From Photobacterium malacitanum (GTDB taxonomy: Bacteria; Pseudomonadota; Gammaproteobacteria; Enterobacterales; Vibrionaceae): a stretch of DNA of 64,000 nucleotides. The notes beneath the pieces are model-generated. The model worked only from the letters and a program-made list of their open reading frames with translations, had not been told where the DNA came from and did not search any database. The stretch is taken from NCBI RefSeq assembly GCF_900185615.1, contig NZ_FYAK01000001.1, positions 281,701 to 345,700 of the forward strand, written 5' to 3'. The position numbers were made by a program, and so were the translations under genes. This document shows positions 36,520-46,148 of this stretch, piece by piece; position 1 is the first letter of the stretch, and each line of letters opens with the position of its first letter.

Positions 36520-37275
36520 ATGATTTCTGAAAAATTTACCACAAAACGCATTCAATCTGGTGGGTGTGCTATTCACTGTCAAGACTGTAGTATTAGCCAA
36601 CTGTGTATTCCATTCACCCTTAATGAATCAGAGTTAGATCAACTGGATCAAATCATCGAGCGTAAAAAGCCGATCCAGAAAGGTCAAGAGTTGTTTAAAG
36701 CTGGTGATGAGCTTAAGTCACTGTATGCGATTCGTTCTGGTACGATCAAAAGCTATACCATCACTGAACAAGGTGATGAGCAAATCACGGCATTCCATCT
36801 AGCAGGTGATTTGGTTGGTTTTGATGCAATCAATGAAATGCAACATCCAAGTTTTGCGCAATCGTTAGAAACATCGATGGTATGTGAAATACCATTTGAA
36901 ATTCTTGATGATTTAGCGGGTAAAATGCCTAAACTTCGCCAACAAATCATGCGTTTAATGAGTAGTGAAATTAAAGGCGATCAAGAAATGATTTTATTGT
37001 TATCAAAGAAAAATGCTGAAGAGCGCCTAGCTGCATTTCTTTACAATTTATCGTTACGTTTTTCCCAACGTGGCTTCTCTCCTCGTGAGTTCCGTTTAAC
37101 AATGACACGTGGTGATATTGGTAACTATTTAGGTCTAACGGTAGAAACAATAAGTCGTTTACTTGGTCGTTTCCAAAAGTCTGAAATGTTAAGTGTTAAA
37201 GGTAAATACATTACTATTTTAGATCATGATGAGTTAGCAAAACTTGCTGGTGTCAGTAAGAGTAATAATTTGTAG
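36520..37275 (+). CDS. fnr: Oxygen-responsive transcription regulator FNR
   Basis: Global regulator that dimerises and binds DNA when it carries a [4Fe-4S] cluster in the absence of oxygen. At 251 aa it is about the same size as E. coli FNR (250 aa). The cluster ligands Cys20, Cys23, Cys29 and Cys122 are at the E. coli positions; an extra Cys16 is also present as in E. coli. The cyclic-nucleotide-like fold is followed by the helix-turn-helix [20 protein letters not shown]. It has its own promoter with an FNR box and a terminator. uspE follows. Confidence 0.97.
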   Translation: MISEKFTTKRIQSGGCAIHCQDCSISQLCIPFTLNESELDQLDQIIERKKPIQKGQELFKAGDELKSLYAIRSGTIKSYTITEQGDEQITAFHLAGDLVGFDAINEMQHPSFAQSLETSMVCEIPFEILDDLAGKMPKLRQQIMRLMSSEIKGDQEMILLLSKKNAEERLAAFLYNLSLRFSQRGFSPREFRLTMTRGDIGNYLGLTVETISRLLGRFQKSEMLSVKGKYITILDHDELAKLAGVSKSNNL

Positions 37276-37304
37276 TAGTTAAGTACCCTATCTAATCAAT
37301 TCAT

Positions 37305-37335
37305 AAACAGACACTATTAGTGTCTGTTTTTATAT
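37305..37335 (+). terminator. Rho-independent terminator of fnr
   Basis: Stem AACAGACACT / AGTGTCTGTT, loop ATT, T-run. After it, about 240 AT-rich bases up to uspE hold no gene. Confidence 0.92.
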
Positions 37336-37576
37336 TTGCCCTCCTTCGTTGTTTTAATATTGTGTATATTAGCAAGCTATATAATGTTTATTTATCTCAT
37401 TTTTACATTTAATTGCTCAAACTACTCCCCATCTTGGTTAGTTTAGAGTACAGTAAATATTATGTTAATTTTTTAATTATTTGATTTAAATGTACATCAG
37501 ATAAATGCAGCGGTAAATGTGTCCTCTTTGTTGTTGTCAATTATCCAAAGAGATCCTGCCGTAGGGAGACATTATT

Positions 37577-38521
37577 ATGCAAAAATATAAAAACATACTT
37601 GTTGTTGCTGATCCTGAACGAGAACAACAGCCCGCAATATCTCGTGCGATTCATTTAGCCAAGACTTGTGATGATGTAAAGATTATTGTTTTCCTCGCTA
37701 TTTATGATTTTTCGTATGAAATGACTTCAATGCTATCTTCAGACGAACGTGATGCTATGCGTCGTGGTGTCGTTATGCAGCGTGAAGAATGGCTAAAGGA
37801 AATCATACAACCACATACAGAAAAAGGCATTAATATCGAGATCAAAGTCGTATGGCACAACCGCCCTTACGAATCTATTATCGCCGATGTATTTAGCCAA
37901 GATATTGACTTATTAATTAAAGCAACTCATGAACATGCAAAATTAGGCTCAGTAATATTTACTCCAACAGATTGGCATTTATTACGTAAGTGTCCTGTTC
38001 CAGTGTTACTTGTTAAAGGCGAAAACTGGCCGACGAATGGTAATGTACTTGCTTGTGTGAATTTATCTGCCGAAGATGAAACGCATGAAGATCTTAACGA
38101 TAAAATCGTCAAAGAAGCGATCGCCTTTTCATCAATCACACAAGCAAATGTTAATTTAGTGAATGCCTACCCAGCAACACCAGTTAATATCACAATAGAA
38201 CTACCGGAATTTGATCCCGCGTCATATACTGATGCTGTTCGTGGACACCATCTAATGACCATGAAGGCATTACGTCAAAAGTATGGCATTGATGAAGAGC
38301 AAACCTATGTTGTCGAAGGTTTAGCCGAAGATGTTATTCCACAAGTCGCTGATGAAATAAATGCTGAGCTTGTTATTCTTGGTACGACAGGACGTACTGG
38401 ATTATCCGCGGTATTTATTGGTAATACTGCCGAGAACACTATTGATAGTTTGAATTGTGATTTATTGGCGTTAAAACCTGATGGTTACATTAGTCCTTTA
38501 GCTCCAAACTCAATTGATTAG
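37577..38521 (+). CDS. uspE: Universal stress protein E (tandem Usp domains)
   Basis: A 314-aa cytoplasmic protein of two Usp domains (about 3-150 and 158-305). The first opens YKNILVVADPEREQQPA; the second ends with the ATP-binding-like LVILGTTGRTGLSAVFIGNTAE, fitting the G-2x-G-9x-G(S/N) signature. UspE is implicated in motility, adhesion and stress resistance and lies beside fnr in E. coli as well. The start has GTAGGGAG upstream. Confidence 0.94.
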   Translation: MQKYKNILVVADPEREQQPAISRAIHLAKTCDDVKIIVFLAIYDFSYEMTSMLSSDERDAMRRGVVMQREEWLKEIIQPHTEKGINIEIKVVWHNRPYESIIADVFSQDIDLLIKATHEHAKLGSVIFTPTDWHLLRKCPVPVLLVKGENWPTNGNVLACVNLSAEDETHEDLNDKIVKEAIAFSSITQANVNLVNAYPATPVNITIELPEFDPASYTDAVRGHHLMTMKALRQKYGIDEEQTYVVEGLAEDVIPQVADEINAELVILGTTGRTGLSAVFIGNTAENTIDSLNCDLLALKPDGYISPLAPNSID

Positions 38522-38525
38522 TAAA

Positions 38526-38586
38526 TCACACGCCTTTTTATTATAAACGCCTCATCACACGCCTTTTTATTATAAACGCCTCATCA
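38526..38586. repeat. 29-bp tandem duplication overlapping the uspE terminator
   Basis: Two exact 29-base copies (38526-38554 and 38555-38583) plus three bases of a third. Each begins TCACACGCC and ends with the left arm AAACGCC of the terminator stem. Only the second copy is followed by the right arm, so just one functional hairpin results. Confidence 0.9.
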
Positions 38587-38598
38587 GAGGCGTTTATT
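38573..38598. terminator. Terminator between uspE and the lipoprotein gene
   Basis: Stem AAACGCCTC / GAGGCGTTT, loop ATCA, followed by TATTTTATTT; it can serve both convergent genes. Confidence 0.85.
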
Positions 38599-38904
38599 TT
38601 ATTTAGGCTCTGCTGGTTTTTCATTAACAAGCCACTTCGCAAATTTAGTTAAATACCATTCATTTTCTTGTTTTAAACAATAAGCACGACTTAATTTTCT
38701 ATGGCGCCATTCTGCGGCTAATGACACGCGAGTCTGGTTTGTTGGTTGCTGTTTAAGATAAGTCGCACAAAGTTGACTATTGGACATCTGTCGAGCATAG
38801 CTATTAATGCTGCCACCTTTTATTCCCATTTGCTGTGCTTGATGCGAGCTACACCCCGCAATAATAATGCAAAGCCCTACTATTACCATTAACTGTGATT
38901 TCAT
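38599..38904 (-). CDS. Small lipoprotein, unknown function
   Basis: A 101-aa predicted lipoprotein. The signal peptide ends in the lipobox IIAGC (Cys18), followed by SSHQ; with Ser at +2, outer-membrane sorting would be expected. The mature part contains two further cysteines (QLCATYL and RAYCLKQ) and resembles small Vibrionaceae lipoproteins of unknown role. AGGA lies upstream of the ATG. It is a single gene, convergent with uspE. Confidence 0.8.
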   Translation of the reverse strand: MKSQLMVIVGLCIIIAGCSSHQAQQMGIKGGSINSYARQMSNSQLCATYLKQQPTNQTRVSLAAEWRHRKLSRAYCLKQENEWYLTKFAKWLVNEKPAEPK

Positions 38905-39058
38905 CTTTATTAATCCTAAGACATCCTTTTTTTATCATAATATCAATAAATAAGAATGACCATCGCAACCACGTTAACATTATTAAAAACTATTAAATAA
39001 TAACATTAAGTATATTGCACTACACTATAGCTATTAGTTAGTAATAAAGCAGTTTATT

Positions 39059-40774
39059 ATGCGCAATATTCATAAAGCCGTTGTGATATTTATTTGTCTA
39101 GTTTCTTTTAATAGTTATTCTATTGGTATCAACGATAGTAAATATATTGAATTAGGCAGTAGTTTAGATCCCGCGTTAGTGAATAATGTCAGTGCAAAAC
39201 TACATTTAGAAGCGAATGCCGCACAATATAATGCTGTTGGTTTAGTGATTGGCCGTGGCTATTGTTCAGGAACTTGGCTTGGTAGTGATCAGCAATATAG
39301 TTATATATTAACTGCAGCGCATTGCTTATATGGTTATGAGAAAAATCAACATCAAGGTCAATATGTAAGTTTTAAGCGTCATGATGGTACAGTGATCAGT
39401 GCCGGTCAATCAATCAACTACTTTAATCAATATAAGGGATGTAGTTCTGATATAGCTGTTGCCAAAATACCTAAAGTTAGCGATCCGTTAGATGACAATG
39501 GTAATGTTATTAAGCAACCATACATAGATAATTATTTTAATCCTAACCTGTTACTAAATAAGATTAGTTTAACTGGTTTTGGCATTTTTGGTTCTCGTTC
39601 ATTAGGTCAATTAGATGGTATTAGTAAACGAAATGGTATTGGTTCATTACGTTTTTTATATCAAAACTGCTTAATCAATCAAGCGATTGAAAATACACCA
39701 TCATGGGCATTTGCTTCACCTGGCGATAGTGGCTCTGCTATTTGGCAACAGCGTAATGGTACTGATGTTGCTGTGGGTATTTCCTCATGGTGGTTTGGGT
39801 GGCAATATGGTTACTCAGGCCATGCATCAATTGCTTTAAATAGTGATTGGTTGCAACGTATTGTTCCAATGTTAAAAACAATTGATGATATTCCTACTGA
39901 TACCGAAGAACCCACTTTTATATTAACCGAGAAAAATACTCTCGAAACTGAACCGCTAGAAGCCAATGTCAGAGGTTCAATTTACTATGTGAGAGGCAAT
40001 AATGTAATTAATGGCCCTACTCGTTACATTTGGCGCTATCCTCGTGAAACAACCCTGTTTTCAACTCAGCTTATCCATCAACAAACCAATGCCATCTATA
40101 CGATTTGGTTACGAGGCCAACGTAATACACATTGTGGCTGGGGTAGAATCAACAATAGCGCTTGGTGTTATCCTGCCCCCAATCTTGGTCAACTAAAATT
40201 ACATTTTAATCAAAAAGACAATCCTGATTTACCTGTTGGTGATTATCACGGCGAATTTAGTTTTACAGCCAAAAGCCTCTATGATCGAAATTATAATGAT
40301 ACTGTAACTATCAATGCCAATATTGCAATTACTGAGCAACTCGCTCCTGACGGTACAATAACTCAATATACACCGTTTGTGAGCCAACGATTTGAAAAAA
40401 ATATTCGCGGTACTGTGTATTATCAATCGCCTAATAAAGTCGGAATTAATCGACCACGATGGAGCCGACACACGGGAACTTACAGTAAGTTAGCCGTTAA
40501 TGTAAAAAACACTCAAACAAATATATCACAAACTGTCATTTTACGTGGCGAGCGATATCTTGGTTGTGGTTGGGCTGTGATGAATAACGGTGCTTATTGT
40601 CGTAAAATCGGCCCTGTTTATGGTGAGCTTAGAATTAGTTTTGTTGCTGAAGATAACCCTGATTTAGATATCGGAGAATATAAGGGCAGTTTTCCTGTGA
40701 CTGTTAGAGGCTTACATTACCGCCGCTTTAAACAAGATCTGCGCCTTAACGTACATTTAAATATTACTGAGTAA
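39059..40774 (+). CDS. Secreted trypsin-like serine protease with two repeated C-terminal domains
   Basis: A 571-aa exported protease. A signal peptide covers about residues 1-21. The S1 domain (to about 275) has the full triad: His88 in LTAAHCL, Asp131 in SSDIAVAK and Ser224 in GDSGSA. Two related domains follow, about 280-428 and 435-571. Each opens with (N)(V/I)RGS/T-(I/V)YY, has a cysteine pair in (H/G)CGW-x6-A-x-C, then DNPDL-x(2)-G-(D/E)Y-x-G-x-F, and ends with a strand N-x-x-ITE. These may bind carbohydrate or partner proteins, but I cannot name the family. The next gene follows after 4 bases. Confidence 0.85.
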   Translation: MRNIHKAVVIFICLVSFNSYSIGINDSKYIELGSSLDPALVNNVSAKLHLEANAAQYNAVGLVIGRGYCSGTWLGSDQQYSYILTAAHCLYGYEKNQHQGQYVSFKRHDGTVISAGQSINYFNQYKGCSSDIAVAKIPKVSDPLDDNGNVIKQPYIDNYFNPNLLLNKISLTGFGIFGSRSLGQLDGISKRNGIGSLRFLYQNCLINQAIENTPSWAFASPGDSGSAIWQQRNGTDVAVGISSWWFGWQYGYSGHASIALNSDWLQRIVPMLKTIDDIPTDTEEPTFILTEKNTLETEPLEANVRGSIYYVRGNNVINGPTRYIWRYPRETTLFSTQLIHQQTNAIYTIWLRGQRNTHCGWGRINNSAWCYPAPNLGQLKLHFNQKDNPDLPVGDYHGEFSFTAKSLYDRNYNDTVTINANIAITEQLAPDGTITQYTPFVSQRFEKNIRGTVYYQSPNKVGINRPRWSRHTGTYSKLAVNVKNTQTNISQTVILRGERYLGCGWAVMNNGAYCRKIGPVYGELRISFVAEDNPDLDIGEYKGSFPVTVRGLHYRRFKQDLRLNVHLNITE

Positions 40775-40778
40775 TACT

Positions 40779-41546
40779 ATGAATAAACGTTATCTTTTGC
40801 TTCTCGTTGCAATCGTTGTGAGTATCTATTTTTATTATACTCGCAACGACTCTACTTCACCTTCAACTATTATAACCAAGTATCAACCCACTGCTACCAC
40901 GTCAGATAACCATACCAATGAGGTGCTACCTATCCCCGATGACTTTGATGAACTTATAGTAGAAAAATATCCGCGAGTTATACCAGCATCTAATCATTTA
41001 TTAGCAGCCAACCCATTTGTAAATGATAATGATGTTGAATTCACCACTGAAGCTCAACAACAACCATTAGCAATAGACAGTAATATTAATTTATTAACCG
41101 GGAGTGATTTGTGGAAGTATCGCCCCGCTTTAAAACAACACATTGAGCAACAACAACAGATACTATTAACGAATGACTATTCGGCGATGCAAGTCGATGA
41201 TGATTTGCTTAAACAGTTAATTGTTGGTGATAGCTTAATCATTGCGTTACCCAATAAAGGTACCCAGCAAATTATAATTTCCGCTATACAAAAGAAAAAA
41301 AACAATGTGGTTATATGGGAACTACAAAATACTCAGCGTCAGAATATAGGTAAAATAACTCAAATTAAAGCGATTATGGAAGGCAGCTTTATTACTGATA
41401 ACAAGCAGGAATATCATCTAAGAACAATAAAAAACAAAGGTTGGATTGCGAGTAAAGAGCAATTAGTAAGTAATAATAATCAAGCTGTTAAGGAAAATAA
41501 GCACCCCTTTTCAGAGCGGTTTTTAAATGACAATAAAAAGCAGTAA
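40779..41546 (+). CDS. Membrane-anchored protein paired with the secreted protease
   Basis: A 255-aa protein not recognised. It has a signal anchor (about 4-20, YLLLLVAIVVSIYFYY), a low-complexity polar stretch to about residue 105, and a compact beta domain (about 145-225) with IVGDSLIIALPNKGTQQ, GKITQIKAIMEGSF and EYHLRTIKNKGWIAS. The first ATG is 4 bases after the protease stop, so the genes form an operon. It could be an inhibitor, an anchor or a folding helper of the protease; nothing in the sequence decides this. Confidence 0.75.
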   Translation: MNKRYLLLLVAIVVSIYFYYTRNDSTSPSTIITKYQPTATTSDNHTNEVLPIPDDFDELIVEKYPRVIPASNHLLAANPFVNDNDVEFTTEAQQQPLAIDSNINLLTGSDLWKYRPALKQHIEQQQQILLTNDYSAMQVDDDLLKQLIVGDSLIIALPNKGTQQIIISAIQKKKNNVVIWELQNTQRQNIGKITQIKAIMEGSFITDNKQEYHLRTIKNKGWIASKEQLVSNNNQAVKENKHPFSERFLNDNKKQ

Positions 41547-41550
41547 TAAT

Positions 41551-41589
41551 CGCCACAACACCAACAGTTTATGAGTTAGTGTTGTAGCG
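41551..41589. terminator. Possible terminator hairpin after the protease operon
   Basis: CGC-C-ACAACAC-C-AAC pairs with GTT-A-GTGTTGT-A-GCG, with two mismatches; there is no T-run. It lies between convergent units and may serve ttcA as well. Confidence 0.5.
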
Positions 41590-41612
41590 CAAATTGTACT
41601 AAACGCTAATGA

Positions 41613-42506
41613 TTAAACGTTAGTGACATCAATGAACATGCTTTCATCAATGTTCGTTGACGAAACAGTTGCTTCAGTGAAAGCGTATTCTGCTCTTTCA
41701 CCTTCACGATCCAGCGGCAGATTCACAAAATCAAATAGGTTCTTATCGGCTAATTGGCTTGGGCTAATATTCTGAATTGATTTAAAAATAGCATCAACAC
41801 GACCAGGTGTCTTTTTATCCCAATCAATCAACATCGCTTTAATGCTTTGACGTTGTAGGTTCTCTTGTGAACCACAAAGATTACAAGGAATAATTGGGAA
41901 TTGTTTATGTTCAGCGTATTTAATTAGGTCTTTTTCACGGCAGTATGCCAATGGGCGAATAACCACATTACGGCCATCATCAGAACGTAATTTAGGTGGC
42001 ATCGCTTTTAGACGAGAACCATGGAACATATTTAAGAATAATGTTTCAACGATATCATCTAAATGGTGACCTAATGCAATTTTGGTTGCGCCAATTGTTT
42101 CAGCGAAAGAATACAAGGTGCCACGGCGTAAACGAGAGCATAAACCACACGTTGTCTTGCCTTCTTCTACTTTTTCCTTAACCACCGAGTAAGTATCTTT
42201 ATCGACGATGTAGTAAGGAATATTTAGGCTTTGAAAATACTCTGGCAAAATATGCTCAGGGAAGCCTGGTTGTTTTTGATCAAGGTTAACCGCGACAACG
42301 TCAAACTTAATTGGCGCTGCTTTTTGTAGATTAAGCAGAATATCCAGCATCGCAAATGAATCTTTGCCACCACTAATACATGCCATAACAACATCACCTT
42401 CTTCGATCATGTTGTAATCAATAATGGCGTTACCCATATTGCGGCGAAGACGTTTTTGCAGTTTGTTATATTCAAGTGTTTCTTTACGGTTATCTGTCTG
42501 ATTCAT
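41613..42506 (-). CDS. ttcA: tRNA 2-thiocytidine(32) synthetase
   Basis: Iron-sulfur enzyme that thiolates C32 of certain tRNAs. With the start at 42506 it is 297 aa and opens [19 protein letters not shown], matching the E. coli N-terminus; AGAAG lies five bases upstream. The frame extends to 42533 without support. The PP-loop is [10 protein letters not shown], and the cluster-binding CxxC pairs are CGLC and CNLC. It lies beside uspE and fnr as in related genomes. Confidence 0.96.
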   Translation of the reverse strand: MNQTDNRKETLEYNKLQKRLRRNMGNAIIDYNMIEEGDVVMACISGGKDSFAMLDILLNLQKAAPIKFDVVAVNLDQKQPGFPEHILPEYFQSLNIPYYIVDKDTYSVVKEKVEEGKTTCGLCSRLRRGTLYSFAETIGATKIALGHHLDDIVETLFLNMFHGSRLKAMPPKLRSDDGRNVVIRPLAYCREKDLIKYAEHKQFPIIPCNLCGSQENLQRQSIKAMLIDWDKKTPGRVDAIFKSIQNISPSQLADKNLFDFVNLPLDREGERAEYAFTEATVSSTNIDESMFIDVTNV

Positions 42507-42613
42507 TACTACTTCTCGAACTACCGACAACATCGATAGTAGAATTGCGGGATAAGAATTTATAGGGCGTGAATTATACGTATTTTATTGTTGGCTGGAA
42601 ATAGCTACACACA

Positions 42614-42651
42614 ATAAAAAAGCCCAGCACACAATGGCTGGACTTTTTTTA
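42614..42651 (-). terminator. Rho-independent terminator of dacA
   Basis: CCAGC / GCTGG stem extended by A/T arms with an A-rich and a T-rich flank; it can work on both strands. Confidence 0.88.
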
Positions 42652-42670
42652 TATTAGATAAAGCGCTTAA

Positions 42671-43849
42671 TTACTTAAAAAAGCCCATTACAAATTTTTT
42701 AACTTGGTCAATCAAACGACTAAAGAAGCTACCTTCATCAACAGGTTCAAGTGCAACCAATGGTTGTTTACCAACCTCTTTGTCATTCACTGAGTAAATG
42801 ATTTCACCAACCTGTTGGCCTTTAGTGATTGGCGCTTCAAGTTCACTATTAAGTTCAACGCTGGCGGTTAATTTTTTAGTGTCATTTCGTGACAGTGTCA
42901 CATAGCTTGTTTGATCAACACCTAACTTAACTTGCTCTTTATCACCAAACCAAACGCGTTCAGTAATGATCTCGTCGCCCGCTTTATGAGGTGTGACTGT
43001 TTCAAAAAAGCGAAAACCATAATTTAATAATTGCTTACTTTCAATTTCACGAGTTTTGGTGCTCTTAGTCCCCATAACAACCGCGATTAAACGCATGTCA
43101 CCTTCCGTCGCTGAACTGGTTAAGCTATAACCTGCACCACTGGTGTAACCGGTTTTCATACCATCAACATTCATGCTTGGATCATTTAATAAGCCATTGC
43201 GGTTACGTTGTGTAATATTGTTATAAGTAAATGATTTTTCGCTGTATAACGGGTAAATCATCGGCAAGTCACGAATAAGTGCTTGTCCAAGTAACGCGAT
43301 ATCATACGGTGTGGTATATAAATTACTATTGTCTAAGCCATGTGGATTAGCAAAGTTAGAGTTATTCATACCCAACTTTTTAGCCCATGAGTTCATTAAA
43401 CTCACAAATGACTGCTCAGAGCCTGCAACGTGCTCAGCAATTGCTACACTTGCATCGTTACCCGATTGAATAATCAAACCACGAAATAGATCCATCAAAG
43501 GCACTTCACTGCCTACTTCGATGAACATTTTTGATGAATCAGGGAAGTTTTTTGCCCAAGCATTACGGCTGATTACAACCAGATCTTTATCACTGATGTT
43601 GCCTTGCTTCATTTCTTGGCCAGCAACATAGCTTGTCATTAACTTAGTTAAACTTGCTGGGTTTAATTTTTCGTTAGCATCCTTTTCAACGAGGATCTTA
43701 CCTGTATTGTAATCCATCAATACATAGCCTTTAGCACTTAATGTTGGTGCATCAGGAACAACCGTCGGCATAGATGCTGACGCTGAAAAAGATAAAGAGT
43801 AAAGCGCTGTAGCACCAACAAGAGAGAAAAAGCGAGTCGTCTTTTCCAT
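42671..43849 (-). CDS. dacA: D-alanyl-D-alanine carboxypeptidase (PBP5/6 type)
   Basis: Removes the terminal D-Ala from peptidoglycan pentapeptides; anchored to the periplasmic face of the inner membrane. With the ATG at 43849 it is 392 aa. The signal peptide ends around FSASA. The active site is Ser66 in the SLTK tetrad, followed by SGN (GNDASVAIAEH) and KTG (VDGMKTGYTSGAG). The C-terminal beta domain and amphipathic anchor FSRLIDQVKKFVMGFF complete it. The frame continues to a TTG at 43885, which is unlikely to be used. DacA, DacC and DacD cannot be separated firmly without comparison. Confidence 0.93.
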   Translation of the reverse strand: MEKTTRFFSLVGATALYSLSFSASASMPTVVPDAPTLSAKGYVLMDYNTGKILVEKDANEKLNPASLTKLMTSYVAGQEMKQGNISDKDLVVISRNAWAKNFPDSSKMFIEVGSEVPLMDLFRGLIIQSGNDASVAIAEHVAGSEQSFVSLMNSWAKKLGMNNSNFANPHGLDNSNLYTTPYDIALLGQALIRDLPMIYPLYSEKSFTYNNITQRNRNGLLNDPSMNVDGMKTGYTSGAGYSLTSSATEGDMRLIAVVMGTKSTKTREIESKQLLNYGFRFFETVTPHKAGDEIITERVWFGDKEQVKLGVDQTSYVTLSRNDTKKLTASVELNSELEAPITKGQQVGEIIYSVNDKEVGKQPLVALEPVDEGSFFSRLIDQVKKFVMGFFK

Positions 43850-44197
43850 GTGAGGCAAAATTCCTTTAGAAAACGATAATATCAATCTACATAGCTATTG
43901 AGTACTAGCAGATAATAACCAAATAGGTATTTAGATTGGCTGTCAGTATAGCGAAAAAATATAATAAAACAGGTCTTGGTAACATTGTCTTACCAAATCC
44001 TATTTCTAATTACATTTATAACGCTAATAGAGGCAAATATAAATCATTAATAGCAATTAAGTACTACATATTTACGTTTTTTAATTAATATTTTTACTCT
44101 GTTCGCGTTTTATTATCTTGTTGATAGTGTATCGCTATTAAATAACCATCGCTTAGGTTAAATTTATTCTACTGCTGTTTATCAATTAGGAACAAGT
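43850..44197. promoter_or_regulatory. Divergent promoter region of dacA and the M32 carboxypeptidase gene
   Basis: 348 AT-rich bases. A 7-bp inverted repeat TTGGTAA / TTACCAA (43976-43996) with a 7-base spacer lies near the dacA side. No gene was found. Confidence 0.45.
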
Positions 44198-45682
44198 ATG
44201 AGCTATTACAATAAATTAGATCGTCATGCTAAAAAGCTTTCTCGTCTTGGGCATCTCAATGCTATTTGTGGTTGGGATCAAGCCGCAATGATGCCAAATG
44301 GCGGTGCACAGGCACGTTCAGAAGCAATGGCTGAACTTGCTGTTATTTCCCATGAACTTGCAACAGCTGACTACTTAGAAGATTGGTTTATTCAAGCGGA
44401 AACAGAAGATCTTACACCAGAGCAACGCGTGAGCCTTAAAGCATTAAAGCGTCAATGGATGATGCAAAATATTTTACCGGCAGATCTTATAGAGCAACAA
44501 TCTCTTGCTGGTTCTCAATGTGAACATGCTTGGCGTTCACAGCGTAAACAAAATGATTGGGAAGGTTTTAAAGCTAATTTAAAACCGGTTGTTGAATTAG
44601 CTCGCAAAGAAGCCGCTATTCGTTCACAAGCAACTGGACTTAGTCGTTATGACGCGTTGCTCGATATCTATGAGCCAGGAATGACTTCTGCAGTATTAGA
44701 TAAAATCTTTGCTGAAGTAAAATCATGGCTACCAGAATTAATTAAGCAAGTTGAAGCGAAACAAGCAACAGAAGTTGTATTACCGCTATCTGCACCATTT
44801 GCAATTGAGCAACAGCAAGCTTTGAGCCTTGAAGCGATGAAGTTACTTGGTTTTGATTTTGAACATGGCCGATTAGATATCAGTACCCACCCTTTCTGTG
44901 GTGGTGTTCCAACTGATGTACGTATTACTACCCGCTATGACGAAAATGATTTCACGTCTGCACTCATGGGCGTTATTCATGAAACAGGTCATGCGCGTTA
45001 TGAACAAGGTTTACCTAAGCAATGGCGTGATCTACCTGTTGGTGAAGCCCGCTCAATGGGAATACACGAATCGCAAAGTTTATTTTGTGAAATGCAAATA
45101 TCACGTAGTTTGTCATTTAGTCGCTTATTAGCGCCAATGATTCAAAAAGCATTTAACTCAACAGATGCCTCACTATCAGCAGAGAACCTTCGTCTTATCA
45201 ATACACGGGTTAAACCGGGGTTTATTCGTGTCGATGCTGATGAGGTTACTTACCCCGCGCATGTGATCTTACGCTATGAAATTGAGCGTGATTTAATTGA
45301 AGGTAAGATTGAAGTTGATGATATACCAAAAATTTGGGATCAAAAAATGACTCAATATCTAGGTATCTCAACGCAAGGAAACTTCACTGATGGCTGTATG
45401 CAAGATATTCACTGGACTGATGGGAGTTTTGGCTATTTCCCAAGCTATACTTTAGGGGCGATGTACGCTGCACAATTTATGGCAACAATTAATCAACAGA
45501 TGGACGTTGAACTGTTAGTTGAACAAGGAAATCTAACCCCAATATTTGAGTGGCTACGAGTTAATATTTGGCATAAAGGCTCTACATTATCAACAGACAA
45601 GCTGGTGGAGCAAGCAACAGGTGAAACGTTAAATCCAGAGCACTTTAAACAGCATTTAATGAAGCGCTATTTAAATAAGTAA
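44198..45682 (+). CDS. M32 family metallocarboxypeptidase
   Basis: Zinc carboxypeptidase of the Taq family that trims C-terminal residues, cytoplasmic. The 494 aa match the family. The zinc site is HETGH at residues 261-265 with GHARYEQGLP next to it; the third ligand is in the downstream MGIHESQSLFCE motif. The family-specific IRVDADEVTYPAH and YFPSYTLGAMYAAQ are present. The start has AGGAACA upstream. It is transcribed alone. Confidence 0.95.
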   Translation: MSYYNKLDRHAKKLSRLGHLNAICGWDQAAMMPNGGAQARSEAMAELAVISHELATADYLEDWFIQAETEDLTPEQRVSLKALKRQWMMQNILPADLIEQQSLAGSQCEHAWRSQRKQNDWEGFKANLKPVVELARKEAAIRSQATGLSRYDALLDIYEPGMTSAVLDKIFAEVKSWLPELIKQVEAKQATEVVLPLSAPFAIEQQQALSLEAMKLLGFDFEHGRLDISTHPFCGGVPTDVRITTRYDENDFTSALMGVIHETGHARYEQGLPKQWRDLPVGEARSMGIHESQSLFCEMQISRSLSFSRLLAPMIQKAFNSTDASLSAENLRLINTRVKPGFIRVDADEVTYPAHVILRYEIERDLIEGKIEVDDIPKIWDQKMTQYLGISTQGNFTDGCMQDIHWTDGSFGYFPSYTLGAMYAAQFMATINQQMDVELLVEQGNLTPIFEWLRVNIWHKGSTLSTDKLVEQATGETLNPEHFKQHLMKRYLNK

Positions 45683-45835
45683 CAACAATATCGCCGAGAT
45701 ATACAAAAAAACGTTATTTATTTCACCTATTTGTAATATTTAGCAAAATAATATCGTATAGATCACAGTTTCATCATCATTGTTTTTTATACTCTTTGCT
45801 AATAAATATGACAATAATCATTAAAGGATTGAAGA

Positions 45836-46078
45836 ATGACTTATAAAGCAGCAGATCTAAACTACCATGGCGAAAATTGTGGTGTACATAATTGGATCAC
45901 AGAGAGCGGTCAAACATTCTATTGGCATCCTGATTGGCTACATATTGCAGAAGATGCAACGGGTTTACATAGCAAGCATGAAATTGAGGTTGAAAATGGC
46001 GGCGAGATTACTAAAGGTCACGCCGTGCATGCGATTTTAAAACGTTTAAATGAAATGTTAAGTAACGACCACGCTTAA
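45836..46078 (+). CDS. Small acidic hypothetical protein
   Basis: An 80-aa protein, not recognised. It is rich in His, Trp and acidic residues (YHGENCGVHNWITESG, FYWHPDWLHIAEDATG, HAVHAILKRLNEML), with a single cysteine and no signal peptide. AAAGGA six to seven bases before the ATG supports translation. It has its own terminator. The clustered histidines could bind a metal, but that is only a suggestion. Confidence 0.75.
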   Translation: MTYKAADLNYHGENCGVHNWITESGQTFYWHPDWLHIAEDATGLHSKHEIEVENGGEITKGHAVHAILKRLNEMLSNDHA

Positions 46079-46095
46079 AAACATGTGATTACAAC

Positions 46096-46132
46096 AAAAA
46101 GCCACAATCGGTATTGATTGTGGCTTTTTTTA
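46096..46132. terminator. Bidirectional terminator
   Basis: A 14-bp stem AAAAAGCCACAATC / GATTGTGGCTTTTT with A- and T-runs outside. It serves the small gene on the left and pepT on the right. Confidence 0.93.
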
Positions 46133-46148
46133 AGCTTTTGAAAACGAA

